Below are positions 28,866-44,830 of a stretch of DNA of 64,000 bases, one piece after another (the first letter of the stretch is position 1; each line of letters starts with the position of its first letter). This stretch comes from Scylla paramamosain. Its lineage: Eukaryota; Arthropoda; Malacostraca; Decapoda; Portunidae. The stretch spans positions 8,377,501-8,441,500 of the forward strand of contig NC_087152.1 in the NCBI RefSeq assembly GCF_035594125.1. The letters are read 5' to 3'. Both the position numbers and the translations under genes were made by a program. The notes beneath the pieces are model-generated. The model did no database searches, had not been told where the DNA came from, and saw nothing but the letters and a program-made list of their open reading frames with translations.

Positions 28866-29106
28866 GTATAGTAGACTGAAAGAAAATAGTTATTTGACAT
28901 TATGCGGATGTCAGAGATGATTAGTCGGGTTAATCATTCTTGCATGGCAAACTTTTCATCAAACTATAATGTCTAAAATGATCAATGGTGGCATCAAAAG
29001 GAAAGAAATGTCATCAAAGAAAGTGTACCTTTATCCTTGACTGTAAAAAGGGATTTTTATTTCACATCCGCAGAATCTTACTATCCTATCACTCCAAACA
29101 ATAAGC

Positions 29107-29304
29107 CCGTGCTGTAAAATGCTTCGGGCATTCATTAAAACGGTTTTCGAAAGCCACAGAAATGGTAAGTCGAGTTCCTATGAGACGTTTATTCCCTGAT
29201 ATTGCAGAATCATGAAATCACTCCTGAAAACCTTAATAACTTCCACTAGTAGCGCCTGTTAAAAGTAATCGAAATAAGGTTCCCAAACGCTGAAGAATGC
29301 GGTA
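29107..29304 (-). mobile_element. MITE-like element, diverged copy in minus orientation
   Basis: The family words appear in reverse: TTTTCGAAAGCCACAGAAATG, ATATTGCAGAATCATGAAATC, ACTCCTGAAAACCTTAATAAC and TTAAAAGTAATCG, ending AAACGCTGAAGAATGCGG. The terminal repeats are weak. Confidence 0.65.
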
Positions 29305-29598
29305 CTACTTGTTGACTTCACGAAACGTATCCTTTCACCTTACTTATGAGATTCTTAACACTGCACTTTTTTTTCCCCTGGTCTGCCCGCCGTCCTTGTA
29401 AGCTGGCCGTCGGTTGCTGGGAAGTGAGGGTGTTTGATTAATGATGAGGTGTGTAGATCATAACTTGACAATGTGACCAAAGACAGGTTGTGCGGATGCA
29501 ACACTTCTGGTCTGATCGCTCACACTGACCATCCCAAACACTGGATCTGTTTAGCAAGATTACATGCAGTCTGCTCGTCTGGTTAGTTTGGTTATTGT

Positions 29599-29604
<6 letters not shown>

Positions 29605-29688
<84 letters not shown>
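29605..29688. repeat. (GA)n microsatellite
   Basis: Perfect GA repeat. Confidence 0.99.
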
Positions 29689-29689
<1 letters not shown>

Positions 29690-29690
<1 letters not shown>

Positions 29691-30680
29691 AATATACAGT
29701 TAGAGTAACAGAAATCTTATATTTCCACTACTTGAAGATAATCCCTTAAAAAATCTTCACTTCTCTGTCAAGTTCCTGCACGAGGAGACGAGGAGACGAG
29801 AGGGAGCAAAAGATGAGATTTCAAGAACTGTTCACAGGTGCACGGCAGGAGTCACAAGCTCACATGCAATACTTGTAATGACGATGTAAAATTTTCAGGT
29901 CTCATATAAACTTTGTACCTGGAACCAGCACACGTGGCCTTCCTTGTCGTGGCTCCTCTTCCCCGGCGCCCCGCCCGCACCGCTGACACATAACGACCCA
30001 GTGACAAATAGGTAAAGGAATGCTATTAACAGGCGTAACCCCATTTAATTACCTGTTTATTGGATCCACGCTCTGGCCATGCCTTGTTATGACTAAACGC
30101 GATTAAAAAGGGACACAAAAAAATCTGGAAACATCCACGAGAGGCAGCCCGTGCAGCATGTTTGGCTTATTTTTCAATTACTTTCGTCTGGCGGCGGGCG
30201 GGAAGCATTAGCGGTTCACTCTGGGCCTGCACTGCTTCAAGGGACAAGCAACTCCCGACACGCCGCCTTGCCTGAGCTTTAGACCGGCTGGGCGGGAGAA
30301 GCGTGACCTGAGACCCGGTTATGTTGTACTCATTGTGGGGATGAGCGTGTTTCCCATCGCCGCTGAGACAATGAAAATGTTAAGTATGTCCTGGTGGGGG
30401 TCTGGGCGCACTGCGGGAGTCTGCCGAGCGATCGGAACCCTCCTCTCCGCGGCGAGGCGGCATCCCGGCCGTCAATCGCGCCTGACCGGAGCGTAGCATG
30501 ACGCGGGGATTTCCATTCAACTATAATCCGTTCCGATACTTTTTTTCCACGGCCGGGAGCGACGGGGGACACTGCCGGATTCACGACCCTATTATATTGC
30601 GCGTGTCTCAATGTGTAGGACTGACTTCCCCGCGTCCCGATGCGTGCAGTCATTTCCCATTGTATCCTACTTTCTTTAGC
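29690..30680. other. SSR-free stretch with a GC-rich half, no gene recognised
   Basis: It contains CCATTTAATTACCTG (30042-30056), TTTTTCAATTACTTTCG (30170-30186) and a CpG-rich segment 30400-30600. The minus-strand frame over 30330-30653 has no domain. Possibly regulatory. Confidence 0.35.
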
Positions 30681-30683
30681 ATT

Positions 30684-30795
30684 CTCCTCCTCCTCCTCCT
30701 CCTCCTCCTCCTCCTCTTACCCTCTACTTCGCTCCTCCTCCTCCTCCTCCTCCTCCTCCTCCTCCTCCTCCTCCTCCTCTTACCCTCTACTTCGG
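30684..30795. repeat. Duplicated (TCC)n plus TTACCCTCTACTTCG unit
   Basis: Two (CTC/TCC)n blocks (about 30684-30716 and 30735-30779) are each followed by TCTTACCCTCTACTTCG. Confidence 0.93.
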
Positions 30796-30821
30796 TCTCC
30801 CTTCACGCTTTTTCATCCTTT

Positions 30822-30882
30822 TCTCAAATTAGTAGTGAAGATCTCCACCCTCACTCTGCTCTCAAATTAGTAGTGAAGATCT
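30822..30882. repeat. 23-bp perfect direct repeat
   Basis: CTCAAATTAGTAGTGAAGAT with matching flanks occurs at 30822-30844 and 30860-30882. Confidence 0.97.
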
Positions 30883-30984
30883 ATGAATAAGAGCAGTTCA
30901 CTAAAGAAAGTAACTTCGTCATATGCCAGTATGTAATTTGTAACTTGATTTTCATAAGCTCAAATGTCCCGTTCTTCCTCTCCT

Positions 30985-31165
30985 TCCTCTCATCCTCTGT
31001 CTCCACTTCCTCCCTCTCTTGTTTCTTCATTTCGTTCTTACCTTCTCCTCCTCCCTCTCTTTCTTCATTTCGTTCCAGCCTTCTTCTCCTCCTATCTCCA
31101 CTTCCGCCGTCTCTTCCTTCTTCTTTTCGTCCCTGCCTTATTCTCCTCCTCCTCTTCCTCCTTCG
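30985..31165. repeat. Degenerate pyrimidine minisatellite
   Basis: CTCTTTCTTCATTTCGTTCC/TTACC and CTTCTCCTCCT words recur near 31015, 31058 and 31110. Confidence 0.65.
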
Positions 31166-31431
31166 TCCCCTACGCCATGAAAGGTCAGGAGAAAGCTACA
31201 CCTCATTCTCGTCTCCTGGCCAGTGTCGGCAGCTAAAATAATTGCCTTCCGCTCCTCTGCAATAAACCAGTGTACTTTTCTGTCGTTTCAGAATTCTATT
31301 GACCCTTCATCCACGTTTTCTTCACCTTCCTCATTTTCTGTTCTTTCTTCCCAGTCTTCTTCTTTATCCGCATTTCTTTATTGCAAATCTGGGAATATGA
31401 GACAGGAGATGAGTAGTGATGAATGCATACA

Positions 31432-31434
<3 letters not shown>

Positions 31435-31473
<39 letters not shown>
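31435..31473. repeat. (CA)n microsatellite
   Basis: Perfect CA repeat. Confidence 0.98.
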
Positions 31474-31475
<2 letters not shown>

Positions 31476-31741
31476 AAACAATACTCTTTATTTTATACGA
31501 GAGAAAAAAAAAATCAATCTAAAAAAAAAGCAGCATTAAGAAATTGAGCTACATGCGTCTCACAAAAAAAAAAAAAAGGAATGTAGAAAAAGCTAAATCC
31601 CTCCAAGTCTTAAATGACCACTAAGTTTACGAATGAGTTACTACCCGCTGCATCCACTTTCAGCAGTTTGTCACGTGACCCACAGCACTGGTAAATATAA
31701 GAGTGCTGGTTACATGTCCCCCGATGAGAGAAATGATGATA

Positions 31742-31890
<149 letters not shown>

Positions 31891-32379
31891 CTGTGGACGA
31901 TTTTACAGGTTAAATATAACAAAAAATAAATAAATAAAACAACTGGCCCTGAAAGGTCTTAATTGCTAGAGGACTCCTTTCGATGTCATGTGTTTTTTTT
32001 TTTTTTTTGTCTTTTTTTATTTGTACTCTAGACTCATACCAGATCATCCTATCAAGCCTGAGGAGAGCCATGACAGTCGAAGTGTCTAGCTAGTTCACCA
32101 GTACTACCCTAAGACTTTATGTTATTCCTGTACTGAGAGATTTAAGTGTCAAAGAGAAAATGGTAAATATTTTAAAACACACAATCATCTTTTCAGATAC
32201 ATAAGGGTACAATGATAAATAGTAATAACAAATTTTCCGTCAGACCACAATGCATCATCATAACAAAGTGGTGGCACAAAGCAGGCGTTTCCACACTTGG
32301 CTGCATTGCTATTTACCATTAGTGGGGGTAATTGGGTTTTTCCTGTTGTAAGGCATAGACAGACAGACAGACAGACAGA

Positions 32380-32436
<57 letters not shown>

Positions 32437-32884
32437 AGATAGATAGGTAGATAAACAAATGGATAGAAAGATCATTTATTGGCCGTAGGGACGCATATAT
32501 TTATAGATATATACATCAACTAATTCTAGTCCAATGTACAACTGTACGATAAAGACAATAACTAGTAAATATCCCTACGCTCCCCTCCACACACACATAC
32601 ACACACACACATTATCTTAATATACTAATTATGAAAGACTTCAGTAACTTTACGTAAACATCATTTTGAAATTTAAGTGAACTTAATAATGCAAATTACG
32701 AGATGTTAATAAGCCACAATAACAACGATCTGTCGAAAAATCAGGCTCTGATGAAAGGAGGAGGAAGACTGCGAGTGGAAAGAACAGAATGATAGTTGTG
32801 TTAAGAAGAGACAGAGAAGAAACTGGAAGAAAAACAAGACGCTAAGTGAAGAGAGAAAAGAAAAAGAAGGGAGTAAGAAAAGTA

Positions 32885-32890
<6 letters not shown>
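31891..32890. other. Gene-free stretch with one (AC)n tract
   Basis: (GACA)n at 32359-32378 runs into (AC)n at 32380-32433, then GATA words. The rest is unique AT-rich DNA without coding signal. Confidence 0.7.
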
Positions 32891-32974
<84 letters not shown>

Positions 32975-33215
32975 CTGGAAAGAAGAAAAGAAATTAGAAT
33001 AGCAGGATTAGGCGGAGGAAAAGAAAAAGAAGAGAAGCTACTGAAGAAAAGAAGATAAGACAGGATGGCAAATGGAGGGAGGAAACGGAGAATAGTAGCA
33101 GTCATAAGAGGAGGAGGAGGAGGAGCAGGAGGAGGAGGAGGAGGAGGAGGAGGAGGAGGAGGAGGAGGAGGAGGTAGCGGTGGAAGTGGTGTCAGTGGTG
33201 GTGGTGGTGGTGTTG
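32891..33215. repeat. (GA)n and (GGA)n cluster
   Basis: (GA)n 32891-32970 with one GG interruption; purine-rich linker; (GGA)n 33110-33173; GGT triplets to 33212. Confidence 0.97.
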
Positions 33216-33377
33216 GGCCAAACGAGATCACATCCCTTATATCCGATGCTCGTCACAATAAACGCTGACTAGACAGATTCTGAACCTATTCTACTCCTTT
33301 AGACATGGATGGTAACAGAAGAAAGCACCAGCGACTGTCATATGATAGAATGGGTTGAGGGGATACACGTCGTGGTG

Positions 33378-33379
<2 letters not shown>

Positions 33380-33458
<79 letters not shown>
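33380..33458. repeat. (CT)n microsatellite
   Basis: Perfect CT repeat. Confidence 0.99.
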
Positions 33459-33461
<3 letters not shown>

Positions 33462-33777
33462 GCACTCCTGGGACGTTCCAAGAAATTCTAATGGGTGCCC
33501 CAGTCGATTATCTCAGACCTCAATAGCGAGGGTCGGGGTTTCAAAGGTGTTATGAGGCGTGTGTCTGCTAAGCTTCTGTGACGGTGACGATTACTGTATA
33601 GCCGTGGCAGGTCCCGTGTCTTGGTGGATGGGTAGATGTGATGCGTTGGTGATTGTTGGTGGGGAAACGTGAGAGATTTGTTTGTTTGTGGTTGAATGTG
33701 TGTTTTTCTGTGTGTTGTGTGATTTTTGTGGTTTGGTGAGATTAAGTTTCGTTTGGATGCTTATTTGTGTGTGTGTT

Positions 33778-33778
<1 letters not shown>

Positions 33779-33849
<71 letters not shown>
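33779..33849. repeat. (CT)n microsatellite
   Basis: Perfect CT repeat. 33459-33778 and 33850-34370 are unique, with no gene seen. Confidence 0.99.
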
Positions 33850-33853
<4 letters not shown>

Positions 33854-34370
33854 CTCTCTCATTTTTCTTTCCTTATCCTTTCACACTTTCATAACATTTT
33901 TCATCCATCACATCACTCCCGCCTCCCTCCCTCCTTCCTTTCCTTCCCTCCCTCTCTTTTCACTTCCCATCCCCTCCTTCCTCTTATAATCCCCACCCCC
34001 CGTCACCCCGTCACCCATTAGCTCACTCCTCGACACCTGCGGTTAAATGGTCGTTACGATATCTGCGGCGTAACCGAGCGACGAACGGCTCTCTCACCTC
34101 AATGACTAATCACTTAGAGGGCGGGATTCGATCGCCTCTATAGATTTCGATCGCGTATTCAGCCAATGAGTTGCCAGCATGGTAGCTCAGGTGACGCGAC
34201 GGGCTGACTGGTGCTTCAGTGTGATGGCTCATGTCATTTGTGAGGCGGGAGGTGATTAGTGTGATTTGAGGCGCCTCGTTGCGGTACGGAAAGAGGGGAG
34301 AGGGATAGAAGAGAGAGGAAATCATTAATCAAATATACTCTAGGAATTTCACAAGAGTATGATACCATAA

Positions 34371-34588
<218 letters not shown>

Positions 34589-34589
34589 A

Positions 34590-36500
34590 GGCGTGTGTCA
34601 CGAAACATTTTGAAGTTCGTTATCGGCAAAAGACAGGTGTTCCATCACTGCTGCGGCGGCCGTGCATCCTGTCCCTGCCACTGAGGCCCAAATAGATGTT
34701 GTACCTTCCCTCCTCCCTCCTCCCTCGGCCTCTCATACGCCTTACCACAGTGGGGAAAAATTACACTCATGAAATAACAAACATCACATGATATCCACAC
34801 TTGTAAAACGACACGACGCGAATGTAAGGAAGCGACAGTGTGAAATTAAACCTTTAGCTCTGAAACTCTTCTTGTATTTCTTTGTAATAATTTAATCATA
34901 CAGCATCAGGACACCAGGTGGGTCTACGGTGAAGTGCTTGCCTCGTGGTCGTTAGGGTCACCGCTTCGTGTTTATGATTGTAATGCATTGAAAAAAAAAA
35001 AAAAAAAACAGATCGTTATCTTATCCATGTACTATCAAGCGGTAGTCGAGAAAAATGATAATTAAAAATGGTTCAGGAATGAATTATTTGGGATAAAATG
35101 AGTGAGAAAGAAACAGGTTTTCTATCACCACCACCACCACCACCAGCACACAAACACTAATATCTACCGTCATTGACATTACATTCCTCACTTTGTCAAT
35201 ACGTACATACCACTATCATCACCATCTCTGCCCATCCACCACCATTATCATTACCAAAAATCACCATCCATAACAACCGGACTCGCGTTCACAGCACCAC
35301 TTCAGTCATCATCATCAACATCATCACCATCACCATCATCACCACCAGTCCAGTCTCCACTAGCGCCCTCCGTCAGTTATTACCCTCCATTGAGTTCATT
35401 CCCACAACCAACTCGCTGTTATCATCACAACCATCGCCATTTGCATCCCCGAATCACCCCCACCACTACGTTCATCACTAGTCTTATCTGTTATCATTTG
35501 TCATCACTGTCACTACCCCTAATCACCACCAGTACCACCACCACTGCCTCCCCTCCGCATCATTATCACCCTCACAACCATCCCTCTCCCTCACCTCTCT
35601 CTCCTCTCCCCCCTAACTGCCCTACAATAATTACTGCCACTCATCATCCCCATCTACATTATGATTACCAAGTACTATTATTATCAAAGTATCTGCACTT
35701 GAATAAAAAAAAAGTCAGATTAAGATCACTAGAATCTTTGACAAATAATTTTAACAGGGAAATAATAATAATAACAAAGGTAATAAATAATAAAGGTTGA
35801 ATTTCGGATTCATGTTTTATCCTTCATTTCACATATACCTATAGCGTATACAATCAATCTCAAAAAAAGAAAAAAATATTACGCTGATTTTTTTTTTTTA
35901 TACTTTGTATTTGAACCAAAAAAAAAAAAAAAAAAGGCTAAGAAAGCCACTCAAGAGCATTTCCTAAGAGTTCAAGAACGTTTTGGAGGTTTACATCTAA
36001 AACGGCAGAGTCCACCAGCACTATTACATTCCACTATCATCACAACTACAACGATTATCACTGCAAACACCACCACTACCACCACCACCACCACCTCTCT
36101 GGCTGCTGCACCATCACGTCCTGCAGGTTCTTGCCAATTACGCATCACTGTTCTCATCCAAACAGGGAGAAAAAAAAAAGACAAAATTCTTCAGAACAAT
36201 GATTCGTGAACCTCACAAAAGAAAGCACAGCAGGTGTGCTGTAGGTACTGTACACCCCAACACTCACCAAGACAGGCTGGGCATCGCAGGTTTCAGGGAC
36301 TCCTCCATGAAATCAATAACTGGACACGAAGAAAATTCCCTACTAATAAATTGTCCCCCCGAACAATTTCATTTGTCTAAACCCTGATTGCATGTGAGGC
36401 TTCCTTTCGTCTGGCTCACCATGGCCGCGGGTTGGCCGGCGGGGAGAGAGTTATGTTTGTATATTATACTGCTCGCTGTCTCAGGCGCGCGTGTGCAGTA
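34590..36500. other. Gene-free stretch with CAC/CAT-rich centre
   Basis: 35125-35660 is rich in CAC, CAT and ATC triplets; 35700-35960 is A/T-rich with poly-A runs; GGT/ACC triplets near 36070. No gene recognised. Confidence 0.6.
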
Positions 36501-36502
36501 GC

Positions 36503-38986
<2,484 letters not shown>

Positions 38987-38990
<4 letters not shown>

Positions 38991-39011
38991 AAACAAACAA
39001 ACAAACACACA

Positions 39012-39065
<54 letters not shown>
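38987..39065. repeat. (CAAA)n then (CA)n
   Basis: ACAAACAA repeats (38980-39004), then CA repeat to 39065. Confidence 0.98.
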
Positions 39066-39066
<1 letters not shown>

Positions 39067-39068
<2 letters not shown>

Positions 39069-39203
39069 TTCCCGTCAATATATGGTAATGCAAATGTGTA
39101 AATCTAATCACTTGCATGTATCTGACAAAAGTGTACTGGAAGGCAATGATTTATTACACAAACATGAGTACACGAGAACACGTGAGCAAATACATGCGAC
39201 TAA
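39067..39203 (+). repeat. SSR-bracketed dispersed repeat, copy 2
   Basis: Homologous to 14452-14583 along its length and again bounded by CA-type repeats on both sides. Shared words include CGTCAATATATGGTAATGC, AAAAGTGTAC and TTTATTACAC. Confidence 0.8.
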
Positions 39204-39204
39204 A

Positions 39205-39243
39205 CACACACCTACACATCCTCACCCACCCCCACACCCACAC

Positions 39244-39283
<40 letters not shown>
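39205..39283. repeat. CA-rich and (CA)n tract
   Basis: Imperfect CAC/CA sequence, then perfect (CA)n at about 39250-39283. Confidence 0.97.
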
Positions 39284-39285
<2 letters not shown>

Positions 39286-39455
39286 TCTGGGTTGCATATC
39301 ATTTGCAGCGTACAAACTCAACGATTCCATTACCTACACCACAAAAATATTACGAGACACAGGTTAGCAAAGTGCAAAAACGTACTTTTATTGAAGATAC
39401 TTCACTTACAAGCTCAATCATTCTTTCCCATTCATATTTATGGGACCAATTGGAG

Positions 39456-39479
39456 ACACACACACACACACACACACAC

Positions 39480-39565
<86 letters not shown>
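39456..39565. repeat. Compound (AC)n(GA)n
   Basis: (AC)n 39456-39480, then (GA)n 39482-39565. Confidence 0.99.
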
Positions 39566-39566
<1 letters not shown>

Positions 39567-39569
39567 AAA

Positions 39570-42500
39570 CACATATTCAGCTGTACATACTAAGTTAATG
39601 TATTATTTCAATTAGAGTTTTCAGTTATTTTTATGGGTGGTTATTATAGGTATTGCTGTCTGTTACGGCAGCAAAATATCAGCCTGAGACGCTGAGGCGG
39701 ACAGAGGTGGGGAGCAATAGTTTCCTGAGTAGTCGAAACAAATGAGGAACAAGAGACAGAATGAGAAAACAAAGGAGACAAAAGACGGGAGAAGGAGAGA
39801 AAGGGTGAGTGAGGGAGGGAGGGAGGGAGAAGGTGGGTGAGGAGCTAAGGGAGGGAAGGAGGGAGAAAGAGAGCAACAAATAGGAGGAGGAGGTTAGAAA
39901 AAGCTTCCTTGGGTAACACTGAGTCCATGACTTCTGAGGTGAAGGAAGCCGCTTACTTGCCTTTGTGACATTAGCATTTTTCTCTCGCCACTTCTCCTCC
40001 TCCTTCATCTCTACCTCTCAAGCCGCTCCTCCCCTCAAAGTCGTGTCCTCCTGCCCCCTACAGTCTGCAAAATATCACCAGCTGTCTGTACTCCAACAGC
40101 TGTGCTCTCCTTCCCTTCAGTGGAGGCTTCCTGCTGCCAGCTGCGCGTCGTGACCTACCCTCGCCTCTCTTTTCCGAGCTAAATGAAGATGAATTGTTCT
40201 CCTCCAAACTCTGTCAGTCACGTCTGGGCGGCGAGCCACAAGCAGAGGCCCTTATCAGTAGCCATCCCGCTCTGACTCTTGCTCGGGCTTATCAGCGACG
40301 TATGGATCACTCTCTCCGCCCGCCTGCCCTCCAAACGCCATTACTCACACACGCATTCCTCGCTCGATAGCACGACCTCAAAGATGAAAAACCAGCGTCT
40401 ATACGTATGCATATAATGATGCAATTTAAATAGCTCTGATATTATAAATTTATATATGGATGAAACAAAATAATACACGAGGCGTCAGACTTCACCACAG
40501 CGATGATCCGGCAGGGTGAGGAAAAATGCATTATAATATGTTGCAGTCCAAGTAGGGCCGGGCAGCGATACAGAGTGAGAATGTTGTATCGCTAACTACC
40601 GCCACCTGTGACCTTCTACACGGGAAGGGCCTCGCACATCCACAACACGTCCCTCTTAACACTAATACACCCTCGCTCTTTGTCACTGGTTGATGTATGC
40701 GTGACGTCAGCTGCTCCAGCCCCCACCCCGCCATCCCTCCCCCCCCCGCGGCACTCGCGTTTCTTTTTCTCTGTGAAGCCTCTAAGCCAGGCGGGGTGAA
40801 GAGTGGTTTTCCTTCACGCCCGCGGCGTCCTCGATCACGGCCCTGGCCACAAACGGATTTACAAGTGAATGGCTTCCAGTAGCTTTGTACCCATCTGTCC
40901 GCCGACCACAGTTTACAAGCCTTTTGCATCTCAAAGGATCCTCGAAGTAATAAAATGAAACGTTGTATCGGAGGAGCCGCTCAATGGGCGGCATGAGTTC
41001 TGTTGCGTTCCATATTCATCAGAGGCCGAGTGTTACCGCACGAGGTTAAGTGCTCCAGTTGGCGGGGGAGGAGTGGGCGCAGAGGGGAAGGTTGTGGATG
41101 GGGAGAGTGGGGAAACCCATACGCTACCAGACCTATTGTTTTTCGATGTGATAAATTCCGGGGCACCGTGCAGGCAACGAGTAATGTAGTCCAATGAACG
41201 TCAGGAATCTCAGGAATCTTGCCCTTTAAATTTCGTCACCAGCCTGAGATGGCCATAGAACGACAGGAGGGGCTAGGGATGGCCTCTGCGAGTCCCGTCT
41301 ACTGGGTTAAGAGTGTTTCCAGAGTGCCTATAGTGAGGCGGTGTTTAATCACATGACGTACCACCAGATGAGTATGAAACGAGTGAAGCCGAGGAGTTTG
41401 AATGGAAGTGCCAACTCTGCACAGCCGCCCATGAATGAAGACTGTCAAAGAGATATATTGAAATTAACAGGGAATACTTAAGGCTATCACAATCCAGAGT
41501 CTTGTGTGTTTAGTGAACGCCTGGATGCTGACCGATATACAGCGTACGTTCACTTACCTACCAACTGATGGTGCTATTCTGTTACCGTTACGCCTGTCAT
41601 TGCAGCACAGTCACAAGTAGAATTAATCAAGCTTTTAAGTATCAGTATGCTAGGATGTTGTGTGACAGAATCCCAAGAGTAATATTTGTAACAAGACCAT
41701 TAATACGAAGGGATTAGTTATGTGGCTGTGTGGTATAAATTCGTCGAAGAAACTAAATAACTTACAAGGAATGATGGCGTACACATTTAAGAGAACACAA
41801 CACAGAGTATAGAAATTCGACAACGGAAATAGAAAAAAAAAACTAACAAAATTTTGTTCTCTTGCAAATAGAATGTGAAAAGAAAAGAAAGGCACTTCCA
41901 CTGAAATATCTTTCAGATATTTCAGTAAATATGATATGATACTTCAATTGAAAATCACTTACAAGTAGTAAAAAAAGAAAAAGAAAGAAAGAAAGAAGGA
42001 GGGGCACTTCCAATGAAAATTCTTCTCTCTCGAGTACGAGGAAAGGCGCGGTGAATCCCTCGCCAAGCCACGTGGCGGAGACTCAAAGTGTTCAGGGGCA
42101 GCCAGCAGCATTCTCCGGGAGGCACCTCCACGAGTGAGGTCAGGAGAGAATTCAATGAAGGTCAGCGGTGGAAGCGGTAAGAGGTCACCATGAGGGGCCG
42201 CCTGGAGTCACCTGTGCCCTCTGCCTGTATATGGCGGGAGGAGCAGCCATTGCCTACACATGAAAAGGTGAGCCCGCCTAATGAAGGTAAGGGAGGTGAG
42301 AGGAAGTAAAAGCAACACACCGAGGGTACACAAAGCACGCGGCTTCTTCTCACAAGGAGGAGCACCACAAAAGGGAACAGTCGGCAGCCGCCCAGAGAAA
42401 GACTCACGCATAATTATCGGGATCGTTCACCCAGATATCAGCACCAAGACCAAAAAAAAAAAAAAAACACCGCTAATATTCATCATCATTACCTCCGGTC

Positions 42501-44360
42501 CGTGTTCTTCGCATCCTGCTCGTCACACTTTCCTCGTCACACCCTCTTACTTACATGCTTTCGACGCCTCTTAATAAGCAAATCAGTTGTGCTACTCGTG
42601 CATAAACTCACACAATAAGCTGCTACGACTATCAGGGAGGAGGAAGCTGGAGAAGCCCGGCGCCAGGATGAGGAGGAGGAAGGAGGAGGTTCGGGTAGGT
42701 AGTCCCAATTAGCAATGCATCAGATACGTGACCAGTAATCTCGCTTGTCTTGCCTCCGAAAGAGTTATGTTCGTGTCAGATCCGAATAATAGGCAGCAAG
42801 GTGTATCTAGCAATGTTTGGTTATGCAAAATACGCCGTAAATTGATACGCCCCAGTGAGGCAGCTGGCTCTCCTTCTCCTGGCGTTCTCTTGGGCGAAAA
42901 TCCCACAGAGAAGCGAAGAAATGTTGATCCTTAGCGTGGATTGTGGCTCAGGTTCCTCATCCGCGGACCGCTCCGAGTCGTGAGTGAATGGGGAACAGCG
43001 TTATTATACATGTACCTGGCTGAGGACTTATTAGGGTCGGCGGGCGGGGGAGAGCGGGCACCCCACCGCGGCCTCAGATGTTATCCTGATAATGACTCTA
43101 AAAAGTTGTTATTCGTGCAAGACAGTTCAGCCCTACAATGGTGGCAAGAATGGAAGAATTTCTCTTTGGCCCTAAAAAGAAAAGAAAAAAAATCTTGACA
43201 GGTTTTGATGTGTTAATGTTTCGGTATATTTTCAAGCACAAAATCGAATCTTTTTTCTTCTTTTTGTGTGTGTTGACTCTAATTCGATCAAATACTTTAA
43301 TAGCCGCGACGGAGGTCATTAATAAGTTGTGGTTTTTCCTTCCAGTTTCCAGCCACCGGATCCACGGAAACCGGTTCCTGCGTGGATGGATAATAAAAAC
43401 AAATTATCCGGTGTACTTGATGCTACAGAAGCTGGGAGAGAGTGGCCCGGGCGGGGTAGGGAGGTACGGGAGGCGCTGTGGGGTGAGACTAGGTGGGGCG
43501 GGGAGGGGTAGGACCACTTCTATTTGTTGCACGAGTCGAGGGAGGAAATTAACCCTCTTCGATGTGACGATTTGCCTCCTTTTTTTTCCCCACCTCCCTT
43601 TGTACCACCGCCTCACAAAACCCCTTCCACACAGGAGGAACAAAACGCTGCTGCTGTGGTCTTGTCGCCCCTCACGAGGCTGCCTGCGATAAACTACGTA
43701 CAGTATCTAATTTCGGGAAGGATGGAGGCGTATGAATAGATCAACACGATGTGAGGAAAGTGCGTTTACAGCGTGTACACGAAAATAAAGAAGGAAAAGA
43801 GAGAGAGAGAGAGAGAAAAAAAAAAACGCTTTCACCACTAACACCACCACAACAACGCAGTCACAACCATTAGCGTCCCCACTAAAACCACCACAATCAT
43901 TAAAACTAAAAACAGCAGTAGCACAGCCACCACCACCACCACCACCACCACTAGCAACAACAACAATGACAATAACAGCAGCATCAGCCACCACCACAAC
44001 AATAAAGTGAACCACACACAACTATTCCCCCCAAACCCTGATAACCCCCTACCAACTCCACACCCCTTCATCCCACCCATCCCTTCCCCGCACCACCACC
44101 GCACTCTCCTCGCTCTCTGACACATAAACAATCCCACAACACAATCGCAGTAATTACAGGCGAGGAGGACGGTCTCCCTCGCAGGAAGCCCTCAGCGGGT
44201 CCGCCTCGTTGCCCCGGCGGCTTGGGGGACAACATCAATCACCTTCTGCGGGCACAATGCGGTGGATGGCCTGCAGCGCGGCTCGTCTGTCTGCCTCTCC
44301 ACCGCGTCACACAGCACCCGTGGCACACTGATAAGGTATAAAGGACACGAACACTCTTTG
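39570..44360. other. Long gene-free stretch with few SSRs
   Basis: About 4.8 kb of mostly unique DNA. A short GA run lies at 43798-43817, CAC/AAC triplets at 43830-43980, and a TATAAAG word at 44337. Frames are short and none shows a domain. Confidence 0.5.
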
Positions 44361-44369
44361 TCGCGGCCG

Positions 44370-44830
44370 AGACGTGGAAGGAAGTGTACGGATGAGAGGG
44401 ACTGGTTCAGGTGATTGTGCTCTGCTTACTTTGTCTACAGGAGGTGGAGGAGTGTACGGCTAAGAGTGTGGAGGAGGTGGAAGAGATCTGCGGTCGAGAG
44501 GGATGAATTTGGTGGATGCACTTTAGTTACTGACGGTTTGCTTGTGGAGGAGGTGGAGGAGGTGGAAGAGCAGTGTTTGGATTAGAAGGACGAGTCAGGT
44601 GGATGAGGTGGAAGAGTGTATGGCTGATAGGAGATGGGTTACAGTAGGTAGATGCGTTTTGCTTATTGACGAGGTGTGGAAGAGGTGGAGAGTACGGCGA
44701 AGAAGGATGACTTAGGTGGATGCGTTCTGCTTACTGTGCGGAAAAAAAGTGGTAGAGTATGGGTAAAAGGGTTGAGTTTCTGTGTGCTCTACTTACTTTA
44801 TGTGGAGGAAGTGGAAGAAGAAATGAGGGG
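44370..44830. repeat. Degenerate G-rich minisatellite
   Basis: Units of 60-105 bp carry GTGGAAGAG-GTGTACGG, GAGAGGGATGA, TTAGGTGGATGCG and TCTGCTTACT in that order, near 44372, 44440, 44545, 44600, 44668 and 44740. Confidence 0.7.

Noticed and set aside
30330..30653. A 107-codon minus-strand frame in CpG-rich DNA
   Set aside because: GC-rich DNA has few stops by chance; no domain, splice partner or codon pattern.
34130..34240. tRNA-like words (GGTAGCTCAGGTGACG on plus, GATCGAATCCCGCC on minus)
   Set aside because: The A-like and B-like words lie on opposite strands, so they cannot belong to one tRNA-derived unit.
44330..44360. TATA-box-like GGTATAAAGG
   Set aside because: No initiator, coding exon or transcript evidence follows on the plus strand, which is a degenerate minisatellite.
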